Origin: Hydractinia symbiolongicarpus
Lineage: Eukaryota > Cnidaria > Hydrozoa > Anthoathecata > Hydractiniidae
Reading direction: 5' to 3'
DNA length: 64,000 nucleotides
Assembly (NCBI RefSeq): GCF_029227915.1
Contig: NC_079879.1
Span: forward strand, 2,666,001 to 2,730,000
Shown here: positions 35,634 to 48,936 of the stretch, one piece after another
Layout of the letters: each line of letters opens with the position of its first letter
How positions within the stretch are numbered: the first letter of the stretch is position 1
Notes under the pieces: generated by a model
The model's input: the letters and a program-made list of their open reading frames with translations, nothing else
Told to the model about the DNA's origin: nothing
Databases searched by the model: none
Program-made: the position numbers and the translations under genes

Positions 35634-35800
35634 CCTTTTAACGTTGAAACAACGTCTAATCAACGTTGTTTTTATGGTTTTTAGAAATGTTCTCGCAACC
35701 GTTATTTAACTTCTTTTCAACGTTGAAACAACGTCTTGTGACGTTTAATCAACGTCGTTTTTATGTTGTTTAGCAACCGTTATCCAACTTCCTTTTAACG
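35634..35800. repeat. 79-bp tandem repeat, two units
   Basis: TTAACGTTGAAACAACGTC through GCAACCGTTATTTAACTTC is followed by a second similar copy. Palindromic AACGTT cores recur within each unit. Related AACGTTGAAAA/GACGTTG strings also occur at 35410-35430, 35581-35640 and 38823-38885, so it belongs to a dispersed family. Confidence 0.7.
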
Positions 35801-36017
35801 TTTAAGAAACTGATTCGGCGATTTGGTAAAATCAGTATGATCAGGAAGTTTTTGTACATGACTATTTCGAATAAAAATAATCTCATTTGCACTGTATACG
35901 ATTTCTTTTAGCATTTACATCAGCAATATATACAATCAATAAGCCACTTTCTTAAAAAAGCATCCACACCGCCACAGAATAAGAATTAACCCTATTCGTG
36001 CTGGAGGGGTGATTCAG

Positions 36018-36038
36018 CCCCCCCCCCCCCCCCCCCCC
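36018..36038. repeat. C21 homopolymer tract
   Basis: Twenty-one consecutive C's follow the string AACCCTATTCGTGCTG, which also occurs at 19203-19218 downstream of a C10 tract. This suggests a shared short repeat family. Confidence 0.7.
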
Positions 36039-36867
36039 TCCTAACCTTTTTTTAATAACTTTTTATGTGTTTATAGTTACACCTTCAAATTTTGTGACTT
36101 TTCCTAACTTTTATTGAACTTTATTTTCCAAAAAAAATTTTTGGGGAATTATGCCGAAGTGTTGCCACAACAACACTTTTTTTATGTTGAGTAAAAATTT
36201 TAAATAAATTTTTTTAATAAAATTTTTTTTTACATGTTTTTAAAAGCTTTATGTCAATTCTTAGTTTATATTGTTATATTATTTTGTGTTTTTATTATTA
36301 TTGTTACTAAATTCATCGCAATTAAATTAACAAAATTCAAAGTTAGAGCGTTTTTTCCATATGTCACCTAATGTGATGACGTCATCACCGAAAATGCTGA
36401 CGTCTCTTAGTTATCTTACAAGAATGTTTTCTCTCCCAAACAGCAACAAAGACACACAGTTGCATAAACGTCTACACGAAGCCTACACGAAGCCTGTGAC
36501 CTTAAGACGTTAAACAAAAAAACTAACAAAATTCAAACTAATACACATACAGGTAGATAGCTAGTAATACACTCTATACCAAATTTAACATACACACCAA
36601 AACATCTTTTGACCGCCAAGACAGTGTTTACATAAATTGCCTCAGTTATCTCGTTTAGCATTGTACTTTTATAAACAAACAATACATTTGATCGAGGTCA
36701 AGTTAAAACCTTTTGTTTTGATAAGAAAAAGATTTTAATCACATGTTTTGTAAGAACATCTGGTGGTTTGTCACTTTTAAGAATAGTTCTTGACACAAAA
36801 GTGCCTAAAATTCAGGAACAGCTAAAACTAAAATATTTCAAGTATTACTTACTTTAAAGCAATGAAT
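36039..36867. other. no gene recognised
   Basis: AT-rich. A TGACGTCA (CRE-like) octamer occurs near 36378-36385. Nothing else is supported. Confidence 0.35.
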
Positions 36868-37110
36868 TTATTGTCTCTTGCAGAGGCAGACGAAGGTTTG
36901 GTTTGAGAAAACAACATGCCACACGTGGCTAAAATATTTCCCTCCAGCATTTCCAATCCTTTCAATATCTAAAAGGGTTTCCAAATTCAAAACTTCTTCA
37001 TTTAACTTAGGTAGCGTACAATTACTTTGATATTCTAGACATTTGAAGTGCTCCCTGCAATTGGACCTGACCCAAGTAAACCATATTGAAAAAGAAACAT
37101 CCACTTGTCC
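36868..37110 (-). other. uncertain cysteine-containing open frame
   Basis: A minus frame of about 80 codons (part of a 111-codon frame whose N-terminal third lies in the tandem repeat). It includes W-V-R-S-N-C-R-E-H-F-K-C, Y-Q-S-N-C and a terminal C-L-C-K-R-Q, then stop; AATAAA overlaps the stop. I do not recognise a family and no good acceptor is visible. It could be a terminal exon or chance. Confidence 0.22.
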
Positions 37111-37150
37111 ATGTAACCATAGCCGTGGTCGGTTTAGGCGTTTAAACTTA

Positions 37151-37300
37151 AAACCCACGGACGCTATAGGCGTTTTTTCTTCACATTCCAGAATTTCATT
37201 CATTGGAACTTGAAAACCCGCGGAAGTTTTAGGCGTTTTTTATTCCATCTGTGATTTTCGTTCATTCGGAACTTTAAAACCCGCGGACGTTTTAGGCGAA
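37151..37300. repeat. 63-bp tandem repeat, about 2.4 units
   Basis: AAACCCGCGGACGTTTTAGG-type starts recur at 37151, 37213 and 37276, each followed by a TTTTTT run and a TCATTCGGAACTT-like end. GC-richer than the flanks. Confidence 0.72.
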
Positions 37301-37539
37301 TCGACACTTTGCCTAAGATCGTCCCGGGTTTGCTTATTTGAGTAAAATAAATAAAAATCGATAAAACGCCACATCGTTATGAAGTCGAAATCGGCGGATG
37401 CTAAAAATAAATTTATAAAAATAATTTAATTTTTTTTTATAGATTATTCTATCTATAGAATTTTTTTTCTCTAGTAGGTCACAAAATTAGGCTTAGGCAA
37501 TTACCTAGGCTGCCCAACCCTAGATCCGTCCCTGTATAC

Positions 37540-38532
37540 CGTCGATAATAGGCCATTCTTTCGGATTTTCTTCGAGAACTTTCACCAAAGAGTCTTTTAT
37601 TGTCCGATTTTGACGCTCACAAAGAACTTTGCTTTAAGGATGGTATGCAGATGTAATTCGCTGGCCTGTGCCTGTCATTTGATGTAGGGTCGTCGAGACT
37701 TCATTTACAAACTCCTTGCCTTGATCATTGATTTAAATTTTTACACTGCCATGGTGACAGATAATCTCGTATAAAAACTGTGCTACTGTCTTTGATAAGC
37801 TTTGCTTCCGACTATTTAAAAAATAGTCCATACAAACAATGAGGTATCCATCCACGTCTGGTAGGTTACATATATCGACACCAATTTGTTTCATAACTTC
37901 ACTTGAAACTGGTATACTATGAAGTTCTTGAGCAATTTTTTTTTACGTAGTGTATATTCGTACGCACTTTTGCCAACTTTTGCGTACGTATATGTTCATC
38001 CGCTATTCGTACGCAAAGTGCTTTAGGGTTAGGATTTATTTTTCCTTTTTTCCCGCGTAAATCTGTCATATAATGCGTATGAATAGCGCTACGCACAATT
38101 AATACGCACTTCACGTCATATTAAAGTGCGTACGAATATACGGTTCCTTTTTTATATATTTGTTTGCTGTTGACAATTTTTTACAATTCTTGATGTAATT
38201 TTTAACATCATCCACAATTCCAAACCAAAAAAATGTTTTAATTAAATTTTGATATGTAGACTCACGCCTCAATGACTGGCCATAGTCTTCGCACTTGCAC
38301 TTTCACGGATTTCTTTGTGAATGTTATGAAAAATTGTCATCTTTTGCTCTTCTTCAAAAACAACCTTCCCTGAGTCTTTGAAAAAAAGCTCTCCATTCTT
38401 CAGTGAGAAGTTTCCGCATGTTCTTCTAAAATTTGACTTTTTGCCTTCATTCTTTGCTATATCTTTCGGATAAGTTTTGTTTCTAAAAAATTCTTCAACA
38501 ATTTTTTAGTCAGTGTGTTGTTCCGCCGCCAT
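37540..38532 (-). pseudogene. retroviral-type integrase pseudogene, interrupted by a MITE
   Basis: Read from ATG at 38532: a Lys-rich N-terminal region, a zinc-binding region (FHNIHKE, then MASH, FFWFGIVDDVKNYI, one C retained of the CxxC pair), then after the insertion the catalytic core: IGVDICNLPDVDGYLIV, YFLNSR, INDQGKEFVNEV, GQRITSAYHP, ERQNRTIKDSLVKVLE. First D, second D and E are in the expected places of a D-D-35-E core. In-frame stops are near 38510, 38275, 37735 and 37645 with frameshifts, so it is dead. The family resembles Ty3/Gypsy-like integrases and the related stand-alone integrase genes of animals. No RT, protease or LTR was found next to it. Confidence 0.75.
37952..38141. 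mobile_element. 190-bp MITE inside the integrase pseudogene
   Basis: GTATATTCGTACGCACTTT at 37952-37970 has its perfect reverse complement at 38123-38141. It separates the zinc-binding and catalytic halves of the integrase relic, so it landed in that gene. Interior sub-repeats such as TATTCGTACGC recur. Exact ends may extend a few bases further. Confidence 0.78.
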
Positions 38533-38649
38533 TTTTTTGTTGGTTATTGATTGTTTGTGTTTGAATGAAAACATATAAATCATTGTAATAATAAATATCG
38601 AATTATAAATAAAGGAAGCTCGCGCATTCGAATTTGAAATGGAATGTTT

Positions 38650-38890
38650 TCATGAGAGTTAGTTTTACTGGGAAAAAAGTACTACTCCATTCATAAAAGA
38701 GTGATTAAAAGGGAGTAAAAATCTCCTGGGAAATTACCACTCCAGGAGTAATAATTTCCCAGGAAATTATTACTTGGGGGGGTAATTTTTTTCAGGGAGT
38801 AATTATTTACGGTTACACCGGGAGCAACGTTGAAAAGACGTTGGATTTCCGTCGGTCACATCAATGTTGCGAACCAACGTTGAAAACAAA
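38650..38890. repeat. palindrome-rich repeat
   Basis: GGGAGTAA/TTACTCC-type strings recur on both strands. CCTGGGAAATTA (38725-38736) pairs perfectly with TAATTTCCCAGG (38752-38763). The block ends next to AACGTTGAAAA strings related to the repeats at 35.6 kb. Likely a decayed foldback or MITE element. Confidence 0.55.
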
Positions 38891-39518
38891 AAAAAACTAC
38901 ATTATTTGCGACGCTTCGGGTGTTTCACACACCCATTTTCAAGCAATCAAAAAAGTACAAAGTTCTCCTAAATATACACAAGTTTAACAGTAACCATAGT
39001 TACAGATTAAATACTAATTGTATAAATACAATGGAGCAGATCTAATGTTGTTATTCAACTGGGGACTATCCCGCATTATGAACAAACTCTATTTAATCTC
39101 TAGAAAATACCGGTTGTTACCCCTAGAGAGTATAGAGAGATTCCCGAAGACGCTCGAAGTTTTTGTACACTAACTGTCCCTAGAAAATTTGGTGAAAGCG
39201 GCAAATTGTGTAAAAAAAGCCAAATTAAATCGACTTCAAACTTAAATTTAATCTATTCACCAAAACAAATCCATGCCAAATCTAAAACAAAATTCATCAG
39301 TTCATTCAACCTTCAAAAGTTGAATTGAAAAATTGAAAACGAATTTGATCAAGTGAATTTTAAGGACGATATTTTATTTTATTATTATTATTATTGAAAT
39401 TGACCCCGTATAGCCTCTTCAGTTCCCTTTGCTACTGCTATAAACGAAGGTCCTGTCAATCAATGATATTCCTATTATGAAGGCTAAGCAGAAAGGATTT
39501 ATTCACACTTTTATAGTC
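38891..39518. other. no gene recognised
   Basis: Contains a GCGACGCTTCGGGTGT / ACACACCC segment near 38909-38935 that looks repeat-derived, and a (TTA)n run near 39380. Confidence 0.35.
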
Positions 39519-39590
39519 TTGGTTGGGGCTACAACCCAAGTTCTCCCGCACTGGAAGCGAACGCTCTACCACAAGGTTACCAGAGAGTAG
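39519..39590 (-). mobile_element. tRNA-like SINE head
   Basis: The minus strand reads as a decayed tRNA: TGGTAGAGCGTTCGCTTC resembles an A-box plus anticodon arm, followed about 20 bases later by GGGTTGTAGCCCCAACC in the place of the B-box/T arm. Several mismatches and the lack of a full cloverleaf argue against a working tRNA. The body probably continues toward 39440. Confidence 0.45.
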
Positions 39591-41459
<1,869 letters not shown>

Positions 41460-41943
41460 ACCACATTTTCAAATCAGAGCTTCACCTTTGGGTATCGGTC
41501 CACTGATAGGAATATTCTCGCCTTCATATCATAAGCAACCACTTGTAGACAGCTTTGTTCACTTGCTCATATTTTTATGGCGTGACTCGTTTTGATAACG
41601 GCCCGCTGTTATATTGATTGAATAATTTGTCCTTGTTTTTTTTCATGTTTACAATGTACTGGTAGGTTCACCGAATCGGGCAGCAACACCTTTTGGAGCA
41701 GTTCCTTTCTCCAACTCCTTTAACACTCTGTATTTTATTTTGCAGGACTTGTTTTCTGCTTTACGTTCTGTCCCAGCAATGATTGTAAAACTTCAATACA
41801 AAGACGAATTAGTGTTATAGGGGTTTGAGTAATAGAGATTTTTTTTATGAGATTTTTTTAGGAAATTCCCATCGTGCCAGCGAAATCGTTCGAGTTAGGG
41901 AGAGATTCGAGTAATAGGGATTCGAGTTATAGAGAGTTCACTG
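41460..41943 (-). mobile_element. pogo/Tigger-type DNA transposon, 5' fragment
   Basis: The right end reads CAGTGAACTCTCTATAACTC on the minus strand with flanking TA (41944-41945), typical of Tigger termini. Inside, the minus strand encodes a CENP-B-type N-terminus: KIKYRVLKELEKGTAPKGVA and ARFGEPTSTL (first helix-turn-helix), then KYEQVNKAVYKWLLM and a broken P-I-S-G-P segment (second HTH). Stops and frameshifts interrupt it. The DDE domain and the other terminal repeat are missing. Confidence 0.72.
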
Positions 41944-41945
41944 TA

Positions 41946-43829
41946 TTTGCAAACTAAATCTTAAAACTTATTAACTGTACAGTCAATGCTTGATTTCTTA
42001 AACGCTTGTTAATTCAAACAAATTACTTGATTGGCAGAGGAGCTGCTGGCTTTTTCAAATAATTCATAGTTCTTTACAACTCATGTCAAGTTCTTTTTGA
42101 CATACCTACACGACAGATTCGTGTTAATTGCACACCGCACATGACTCAACGTCAAAGTGGACACACTAATTAAATTAGTATTTTAACACTTTGATTAACT
42201 TAATAGTTAGAATGTATTTCGTTGCCAAGACAAAACAACAATTACAATACAAAAGTAAGAGTTCGGTACTTCAAAACAAAGAAATTTTTTTTAAAAAATT
42301 TTGAACGGATCGACTCTGGATTTTGTATGACCTTGTATTTGAGAGTCAGAAGACCTTGAAAAACACCATTTTGGTTTAGTTTAGTGTTTTCATAAAGATT
42401 GTAGTAAGGATAAAAAATGAATTCGAAAGGTCATAACAGCACTGCAACAAACAGTCAACTGGTTTTCACATGAAGAAACAATACATCCATTCGGTTCTGT
42501 TTTAATTTTGTTTAATTAAGTTTTGTTGACCTAATTTTGATCTACCGCCTGAAAACCACAAATTGATCTGAAATCTCGCAACCGCGGTACCATTTTTGCA
42601 TGGCTGAAAATGTGGAGATTATTATGGAGATAAAATACATTTTGTATAGAGATGAGAAAATCTTTATTGCTTTTAGATACTTTCCTGGCGTCATTTTTAG
42701 CCAATGCTTATAGCTACATAATAGTCTTTTTTTACGCGGTTAAGCTATTTTTTAAAAAATATCTCAGTATTTTTTGTAAGCTTTTAAGAACAAATTTAAT
42801 TTTATGCATTTTTTGTTCATCTAGTTTCTGTTATACTGTCCTAGTATGGAAGTATTCAATTATAAAAATTCCTGCGTTTGTTATGTAATATGATCCCTGT
42901 ATGTTATTAACATGAAAACATGCACGAACATGAATGCTGAAGCAATTTATATTCATGCCAAACAAACTGTCGATGCAACTTCAACATTCAGTAACAACGC
43001 AGACAATGGGTAGCTATTTAAATTCATGGCAATATATGTAGACAAAAAGATGGAGAATGACTCGTGAATCTAGTAAGCGTGGTTTAAAAGACGAGCCCCT
43101 TGTAAGGTCTGAAACTTAAGAAGTAACTGTACGCCTCCTTTACATTTCTTTAATTTTGAAAACATAATTAAAGAAACTTAGTTAGAATGAAAGTTAGTAG
43201 ACACGCATAATTAAAAAAAATATGAGCGTGTTTCTCTGTTGATGGTAGCTATCCTAAAATGGCTTTTTATCTCATTCAAACACCTGATACACTCTTTGTT
43301 TCGGAATGAAATTCCGTGCTCAGAAAGGTTCTTCTGATTTTGTGACGGTTCTTAAACTTTCTCTCCAATAACAAAATTTCATCCTTAATAGATGTTTAAA
43401 GTTATAGGTCATGTGAGTGTTTGTCGGTAGATATTTTCACAGGACTTTCAGTTGTATTTGTTTACAAAGTTTAGCAGGACGAAAATTATTTTAAGTATTT
43501 CGTCACAATAGACATAGTGACTTAAATAAATTATGCATATTATTTTTATTAATTATTAATTTTGCATGACATATTTTAACTTTATACGTCACATGCTATA
43601 AACGTTATTCGTACATGCAAATTTCGGAAATCTTACTTTTAAAAATAGAATAAGCTGGGGTGGGAGTTTTCCGGAAGATTACAAGATGTTAGCTAACAAG
43701 AGTAAGGTATGATTTTCTGTTGCTTGTGTAATTCTCACATTTCTTTTATTTTGTAAAAGGCTAGTTATGTGTGCAAATCGATTAAAATGTCAAATGCTCT
43801 ACAATTAGCTCATGTGTTAAAGCGTCAAT
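41946..43829. other. no gene recognised
   Basis: AT-rich intergenic sequence. The plus frame at 42652-42888 is dominated by F/L/I codons and looks composition-driven. Confidence 0.4.
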
Positions 43830-43839
43830 TTAACAAAGT

Positions 43840-44152
43840 CTAGTACTCCCATAGATTAAATAACTTTCAGTGCCATAATTGTTACTGTGGGAGATTTGAA
43901 GAGACAAGAAAGCATCTTGTAAGAAAGATAGAAATTCATTTTTGTTCAGTCCACGTAAAGGACTATGAATTCTATCTGTTGAAATGGTTCTAAAGTTCTG
44001 AAGAAGAAAGATCAAAGTCCCGTACCTGTATCAGAGATATTTGATCCCATTCCAACAAAAGCATGTCGTCCAAATACACTATCAACCTGATGTTGATCCT
44101 TCGGGAAGAGAAATGGATTTTTATCAGTTTTCTGAATATCCCTAAAGTAAAG
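43840..44152 (-). pseudogene. reverse-transcriptase fragment, DIRS-like
   Basis: The minus strand shows IFRKLIKIHFSSRRINIRL followed by VYLDDMLLLE, the RT catalytic Y-x-D-D motif. In another frame it continues with SCLFKSPTVTI, matching the connection region seen in DIRS/tyrosine-recombinase-type elements. Frames change at least twice. Only the palm region and part of the connection remain; no recombinase, gag or terminal repeats are seen. Confidence 0.6.
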
Positions 44153-45954
44153 CTTTTATAGATTTCCTAGCCAAGCAATATCTTAAACTATTTTTCAATC
44201 GATAGGGCTGAAACTTTGTACATCATGATTTTCCTTCCTCTCCAACTTCGATGTATTTCCTTGTGCGGGTGTGGGTTAGTCCAGGGCTTTTCTGTACATT
44301 TTCCTCATTATTATAGCCTGCTTCAGGCAAATTGTCCCCCTAATCATGTGGCTCATTGTCAATATATTCACAACCAAATGTTGATTGGTCACTATTAAGG
44401 TCGATTAGTATGCCTACCATCTACAAAGAATAGAAAAATGTACTTTAATTATTTTGAAAACCATCATGCTCCTCTAATTTGAACATGAGGTTGTACGTGG
44501 AATAATGTCACCACAGGATCAAGAATTTCTAGGGACCTGCTATATGCTTCTCTGAATATATTGTCCAATAACACAGGCTATACTCAAAGCTACTCTCTAG
44601 CAATGTTGCTGAGTGAGATTTAATGTTCTTAAGCTTCCGAAGATTAGGGGTTTTCAAAGAGCCACTAATGTTCTTTCCGAAATATTTACTTATATAGGTA
44701 AAAGATACTCTAATACTCTTTATTAATATGGCTGAGTTCAATTTATACTGGATTAATACGATAAATTACGCTAAAAAATTCTTTCCATCCTATTGTTTAC
44801 GACCACTTCTTTCGTGAGAAAGTTGAAAGAGGAACTCTGCAAGATTAGCCTTACATATGTAATGCGGTTAGGTAGTGATTTTCTGTGTTGACGGGCGAAA
44901 AATGCATAGCTAATATTTTTATTTAAATTTGGAAGATTATGTGGCTAAAACAACAGAGGAGAGAACACTGAAGGAAAAATGTTTTTTTGTTTAAAGTTGT
45001 AAATGTACAAACAAGCAATAATCACTTACATTGAAGGAATATTCGTATGATAATGTGAAATTTTATTTTAATCGCTTAAGACAAAAGACAAAGAGCATTG
45101 ATTTTTTTGTAAATCAAATATTTTCTTTAAATTGGAAAGATTAAGAAATATTTTAAAGCTCAGCTTGTAATTTTTTTTAAAAAAATTAGAGCTTGACCAA
45201 CTTAAATTTTTTATAGACAAAAATGAAGAACATGTATATATAATCTGATAAGTTGCAATCCAGTATGTAAATTCTTTATTTCAGCTTGTGTTTTTTTTCT
45301 TTCTCGCTTACAAAAACTGCGAAATTATGGCTTCATTGCCCATAAATAAGAACAAAACGAGGCTGTAATCTGATGTTGTTGTTTTTTTATTACTTAGTAC
45401 AAAATAAGAACAGCTAGTCTAAAATAAATATTATATTACCTAAATTTCTAAATCAAATAAAAAGCTTTGTTTATAAAAAATAAACTTTCAACGTAAAACT
45501 CGCAAAATAGCTAACCACAAGTAATTGCATCAGCTATTTCTATTTTAGATCCATGAATTTTGACCTTGTTAATGTTCAGGGTGGACTTAGGAATCAGGTT
45601 ACTTGTTCGATTCCAAACCTTGAAGTGTGCTAACTATTGCTGAGATCAGCATGGCCTTTTATAATAAACACTGCGTGCCTAATCAGGAATCCTTGTGGAA
45701 AAGTTTCAAATCCTTCATTTTATTAAAATATTTATAAAATATCAATTGACACGTAAACGTTATCAGTTAAGTTCGTGTTTTTATATACAAAATAACAGAT
45801 ATATTATTTTTAATTATATCGTCACAGCAAATCATTCACAAAATTACCTTCATAACAAATGTATTGTTATGTAACTTACTATTTGTGCTACGTCACAAAT
45901 TTAATATTCTTTGTACATGCAGGCGTTCATACCCTCCTTGTCTCTCTTGTTTAA

Positions 45955-46035
45955 TTTTGTTTTGCATTCTATTTATGTTAATGATGTTCTGCATTCTTTC
46001 TTGTTTAATGATGTTCTGCATTCTTTAACTCTCGT
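45955..46035. repeat. short tandem repeat
   Basis: TTAATGATGTTCTGCATTCT occurs twice in succession, preceded by a more diverged TTTTGCATTCTATTTATG unit. Confidence 0.65.
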
Positions 46036-47173
46036 TTAAATGACAAATACTAAACTCTGACTCAATGCTGTTTTTTTTCAGTCTTCTTAATCCTCATTTG
46101 TTCTTATTGTATTCTTAAGAACACGACTTCATAATCCAGACTTATTCTGCTCTTATTTATCTTATGTTATATATTTTTTATTATTTTATGGATTTTTTTT
46201 CATAAGAAAAAAAATTGGTTTATTGGTAATAAAGCTCTTCAATTTTATCGACGAATTATCGAGATAATGAAATGAAAGGACCGCAATCAATGAAGGTTGT
46301 TCTTAGTTTATGTTGTTCTTAGTTTTGAAAACAATTATTTGAGGCTCTTGTTCTTATGAAATTGTTCTTATTACACAAAAACAGAGACCAAAACGTAGAC
46401 CAAACAGATTTTTTTTACTATAAAAATAGAATAAACATGGGGAAAACAATCTTAAAGCAAAACTTTTATGCATAGAATCAACGTACTGTCAATTACATCA
46501 AAAAATGATCAAAATATAACACAACTTAAGAACAATGACAGGATGAACAAATAAGAGAAATAAAAACACATCAAACTGAAGTGAAATTTCCTGATTTTAA
46601 CAAACCAACTGTGCACTAATATTGAGTCTACATTTTCGACATTACCTGTTTTTAAGTCCAAAGGTAGAACCTAAGAAGTTATATGTAAAAAATGTTTTAC
46701 AGCCAGCACAATTAAATTTAAACTCAACACTTAAACATTGTAACAACGGGAATAATATTCTGAGATTCCACTTTGCATGCTGATTATAAAGCAACTGCTT
46801 AGTGCAAAAAATTTTGTTCTCATGTAGCTGGATTATATCTTCCTACTCGCTGTAGATTACAGTATAATTTCACATTTTGTTATTATTCAATGATTGCTAT
46901 GGTGAAGTAGTCTTTTAATTTTCTCTTATTAACCGTCCGAACGAGGCTGTAACCTAGCAACACCGATTGCAGATTAATTAGTAAGTATTGGCTATGGGCT
47001 GTATTTTCTGAAGCTTTAATGTCTACGTACAATAAAAATAAAAGTTGTGTTGTTCCATAAAAATGAAATTATAAAACTCCCATTAACGATATTAAAATAT
47101 CTAAAACGAGCAAACTACACGCTATTTTGCTTCCATTTTTAGAAGTATGATGAATACGTAATTGTGGTGAGAT

Positions 47174-47183
47174 AAGATGGCGG
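47174..47183 (+). promoter_or_regulatory. YY1-like initiator motif
   Basis: AAGATGGCGG matches the YY1 consensus that often overlaps transcription starts of animal genes. The ATG within it opens only a few codons. No gene is visible downstream, so its use is uncertain. Confidence 0.3.
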
Positions 47184-48924
47184 ATAAAGGTTAATGACCT
47201 AGTAAAAAATAACAAAATAGCTATAATTCTACATAACTACACTAAATTTAGCCCAACTAGAATAAACTTATCAGCCTCCATCCCAAGACCTGTTGTCTTT
47301 TTCTATATATCCTACGGCGAGAGCAAAGTGCAGAGAGAAAGAAGAAGCTTTGAATCGAGGTTGTTAATTTATTAAGCAGATCAGATGGACAGACATACCA
47401 CAGCAACTTAGTCTCATCATTAGGTAAAAGATGACATTTTAAAAAACATATACCGCAATAAGAAAAAAAATATTATAGCTTAATGAATCTAATAGTGGTT
47501 AGATTTTAATTAATAGGATATCGTATACATTTTGGTGGTTGTTTTCAAAATAATGAGAAAATATTTTCAATAATTAAGGTATAAACGTATAATTATACGG
47601 TATCAAAACGAAAGATACGTATTATTACTTTTAACTAAACAGTGTAGATTTTATAACAAGATAGCTACCGTATTATTATCATCGTGTTTTTGTTAGCTTT
47701 GCCTGCGCCCTTTCAGATCGCCGCGGGTGCTAACGGTATGTAGAGCATATAATTACAGAAGTACAAATGTTTTTCAAGCCTTTTACTTTGCTTGTTATCA
47801 CAATCTTCTTTTGTTATTATAGGTGGTTTCTACAACGTAGTAAAGTGCACGATTGAATTTATGAAAATATATACTATGCTAATCAATATACTAAGAAACA
47901 ATAGAAACCAATCACATTACGTCACAAAGCTCATTACAGTTGTTTTTTTAATTTACAACTCTAGCTGACATAAATTATGATAATCAATTTTGAAAAGTGG
48001 TACATTAAAATAATTTAAAGAGCGTTCGGAATGTAAACATAACGCGTGCGAGCAGCTTGGCACGTCTGGTTCTTGTACTTAAGCAAAAAATAAATCTGGG
48101 GCAGTTAAATGCGAGTAACCCCTTAGAGGAGTAACATGCAAGTTATCATGGTTTGAGCTATATATTTTGTAAGTTTGTGTATTTTTATTTGTTTATCACT
48201 ACTAAAATTATTATTATTGTTTTATTATTACTATGAGTTCACACATTTTTAAATTTTTTAATATATTCCCACATAATTAGATGGGGTACCTATTCCACCT
48301 TAAATATATCCTTGTTATACTAACTGTAGACTGAGCTTTGAAGTGAGCATAAAGGATAAAGCGTGTTACAGTTTTACACAATACTGATAGTTTCTATATT
48401 GCAAACATATGACCGAACATATATTGAACGGATATCTTCTTTGCTTATGTCAGCATTAGGATTGCTCATTAACCATGCGTGTTCTCATGACAACAACAAG
48501 AAAGAATCAAGTGGGTTTTTTCTTCTTTTTGGACCGTGTTGCATGTCTGTCAAAAACAAAACAAAATGGTAGACATATGAAAAAATACTGCGGCGATTTA
48601 CTAGCTAGCTCTGATATAAAGAAATACAAAGTTCGACAAACAACGCTTTATATATTCGTAAGTAAACTTTATTGACATATGGACAACATGTTTGAGTGCG
48701 CGTTAAAAAATGCAAGTGTTTCAATCGACCATACACTTTCTATGCATCTGAAGCTTCTCAACTATAGCTATGCACACCTCCAAAAAAATACAGATACACC
48801 TAAGTTACACACATGAAATCAAGTGGCAGTGATATCAATCACACAAATACACTGTAAATATCTTTTTGTCAATTTTTTAATGAAGGTTCAATTTATACAT
48901 GTTTTGCACGTCTTTTGTTTACAT

Positions 48925-48936
48925 GCCGCCATCTTT
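48925..48936 (-). promoter_or_regulatory. YY1-like initiator motif
   Basis: The minus strand reads AAGATGGCGGC, a full YY1 consensus. The embedded ATG opens a 14-codon frame (M-A-A-C-K-Q-K-T-C...). No downstream gene identified. Confidence 0.35.

Noticed and set aside
36868-37203. 111-codon minus frame as a real gene
   Set aside because: Its N-terminal third is made by the 63-bp tandem repeat. Only the rest was kept, as a low-confidence entry.
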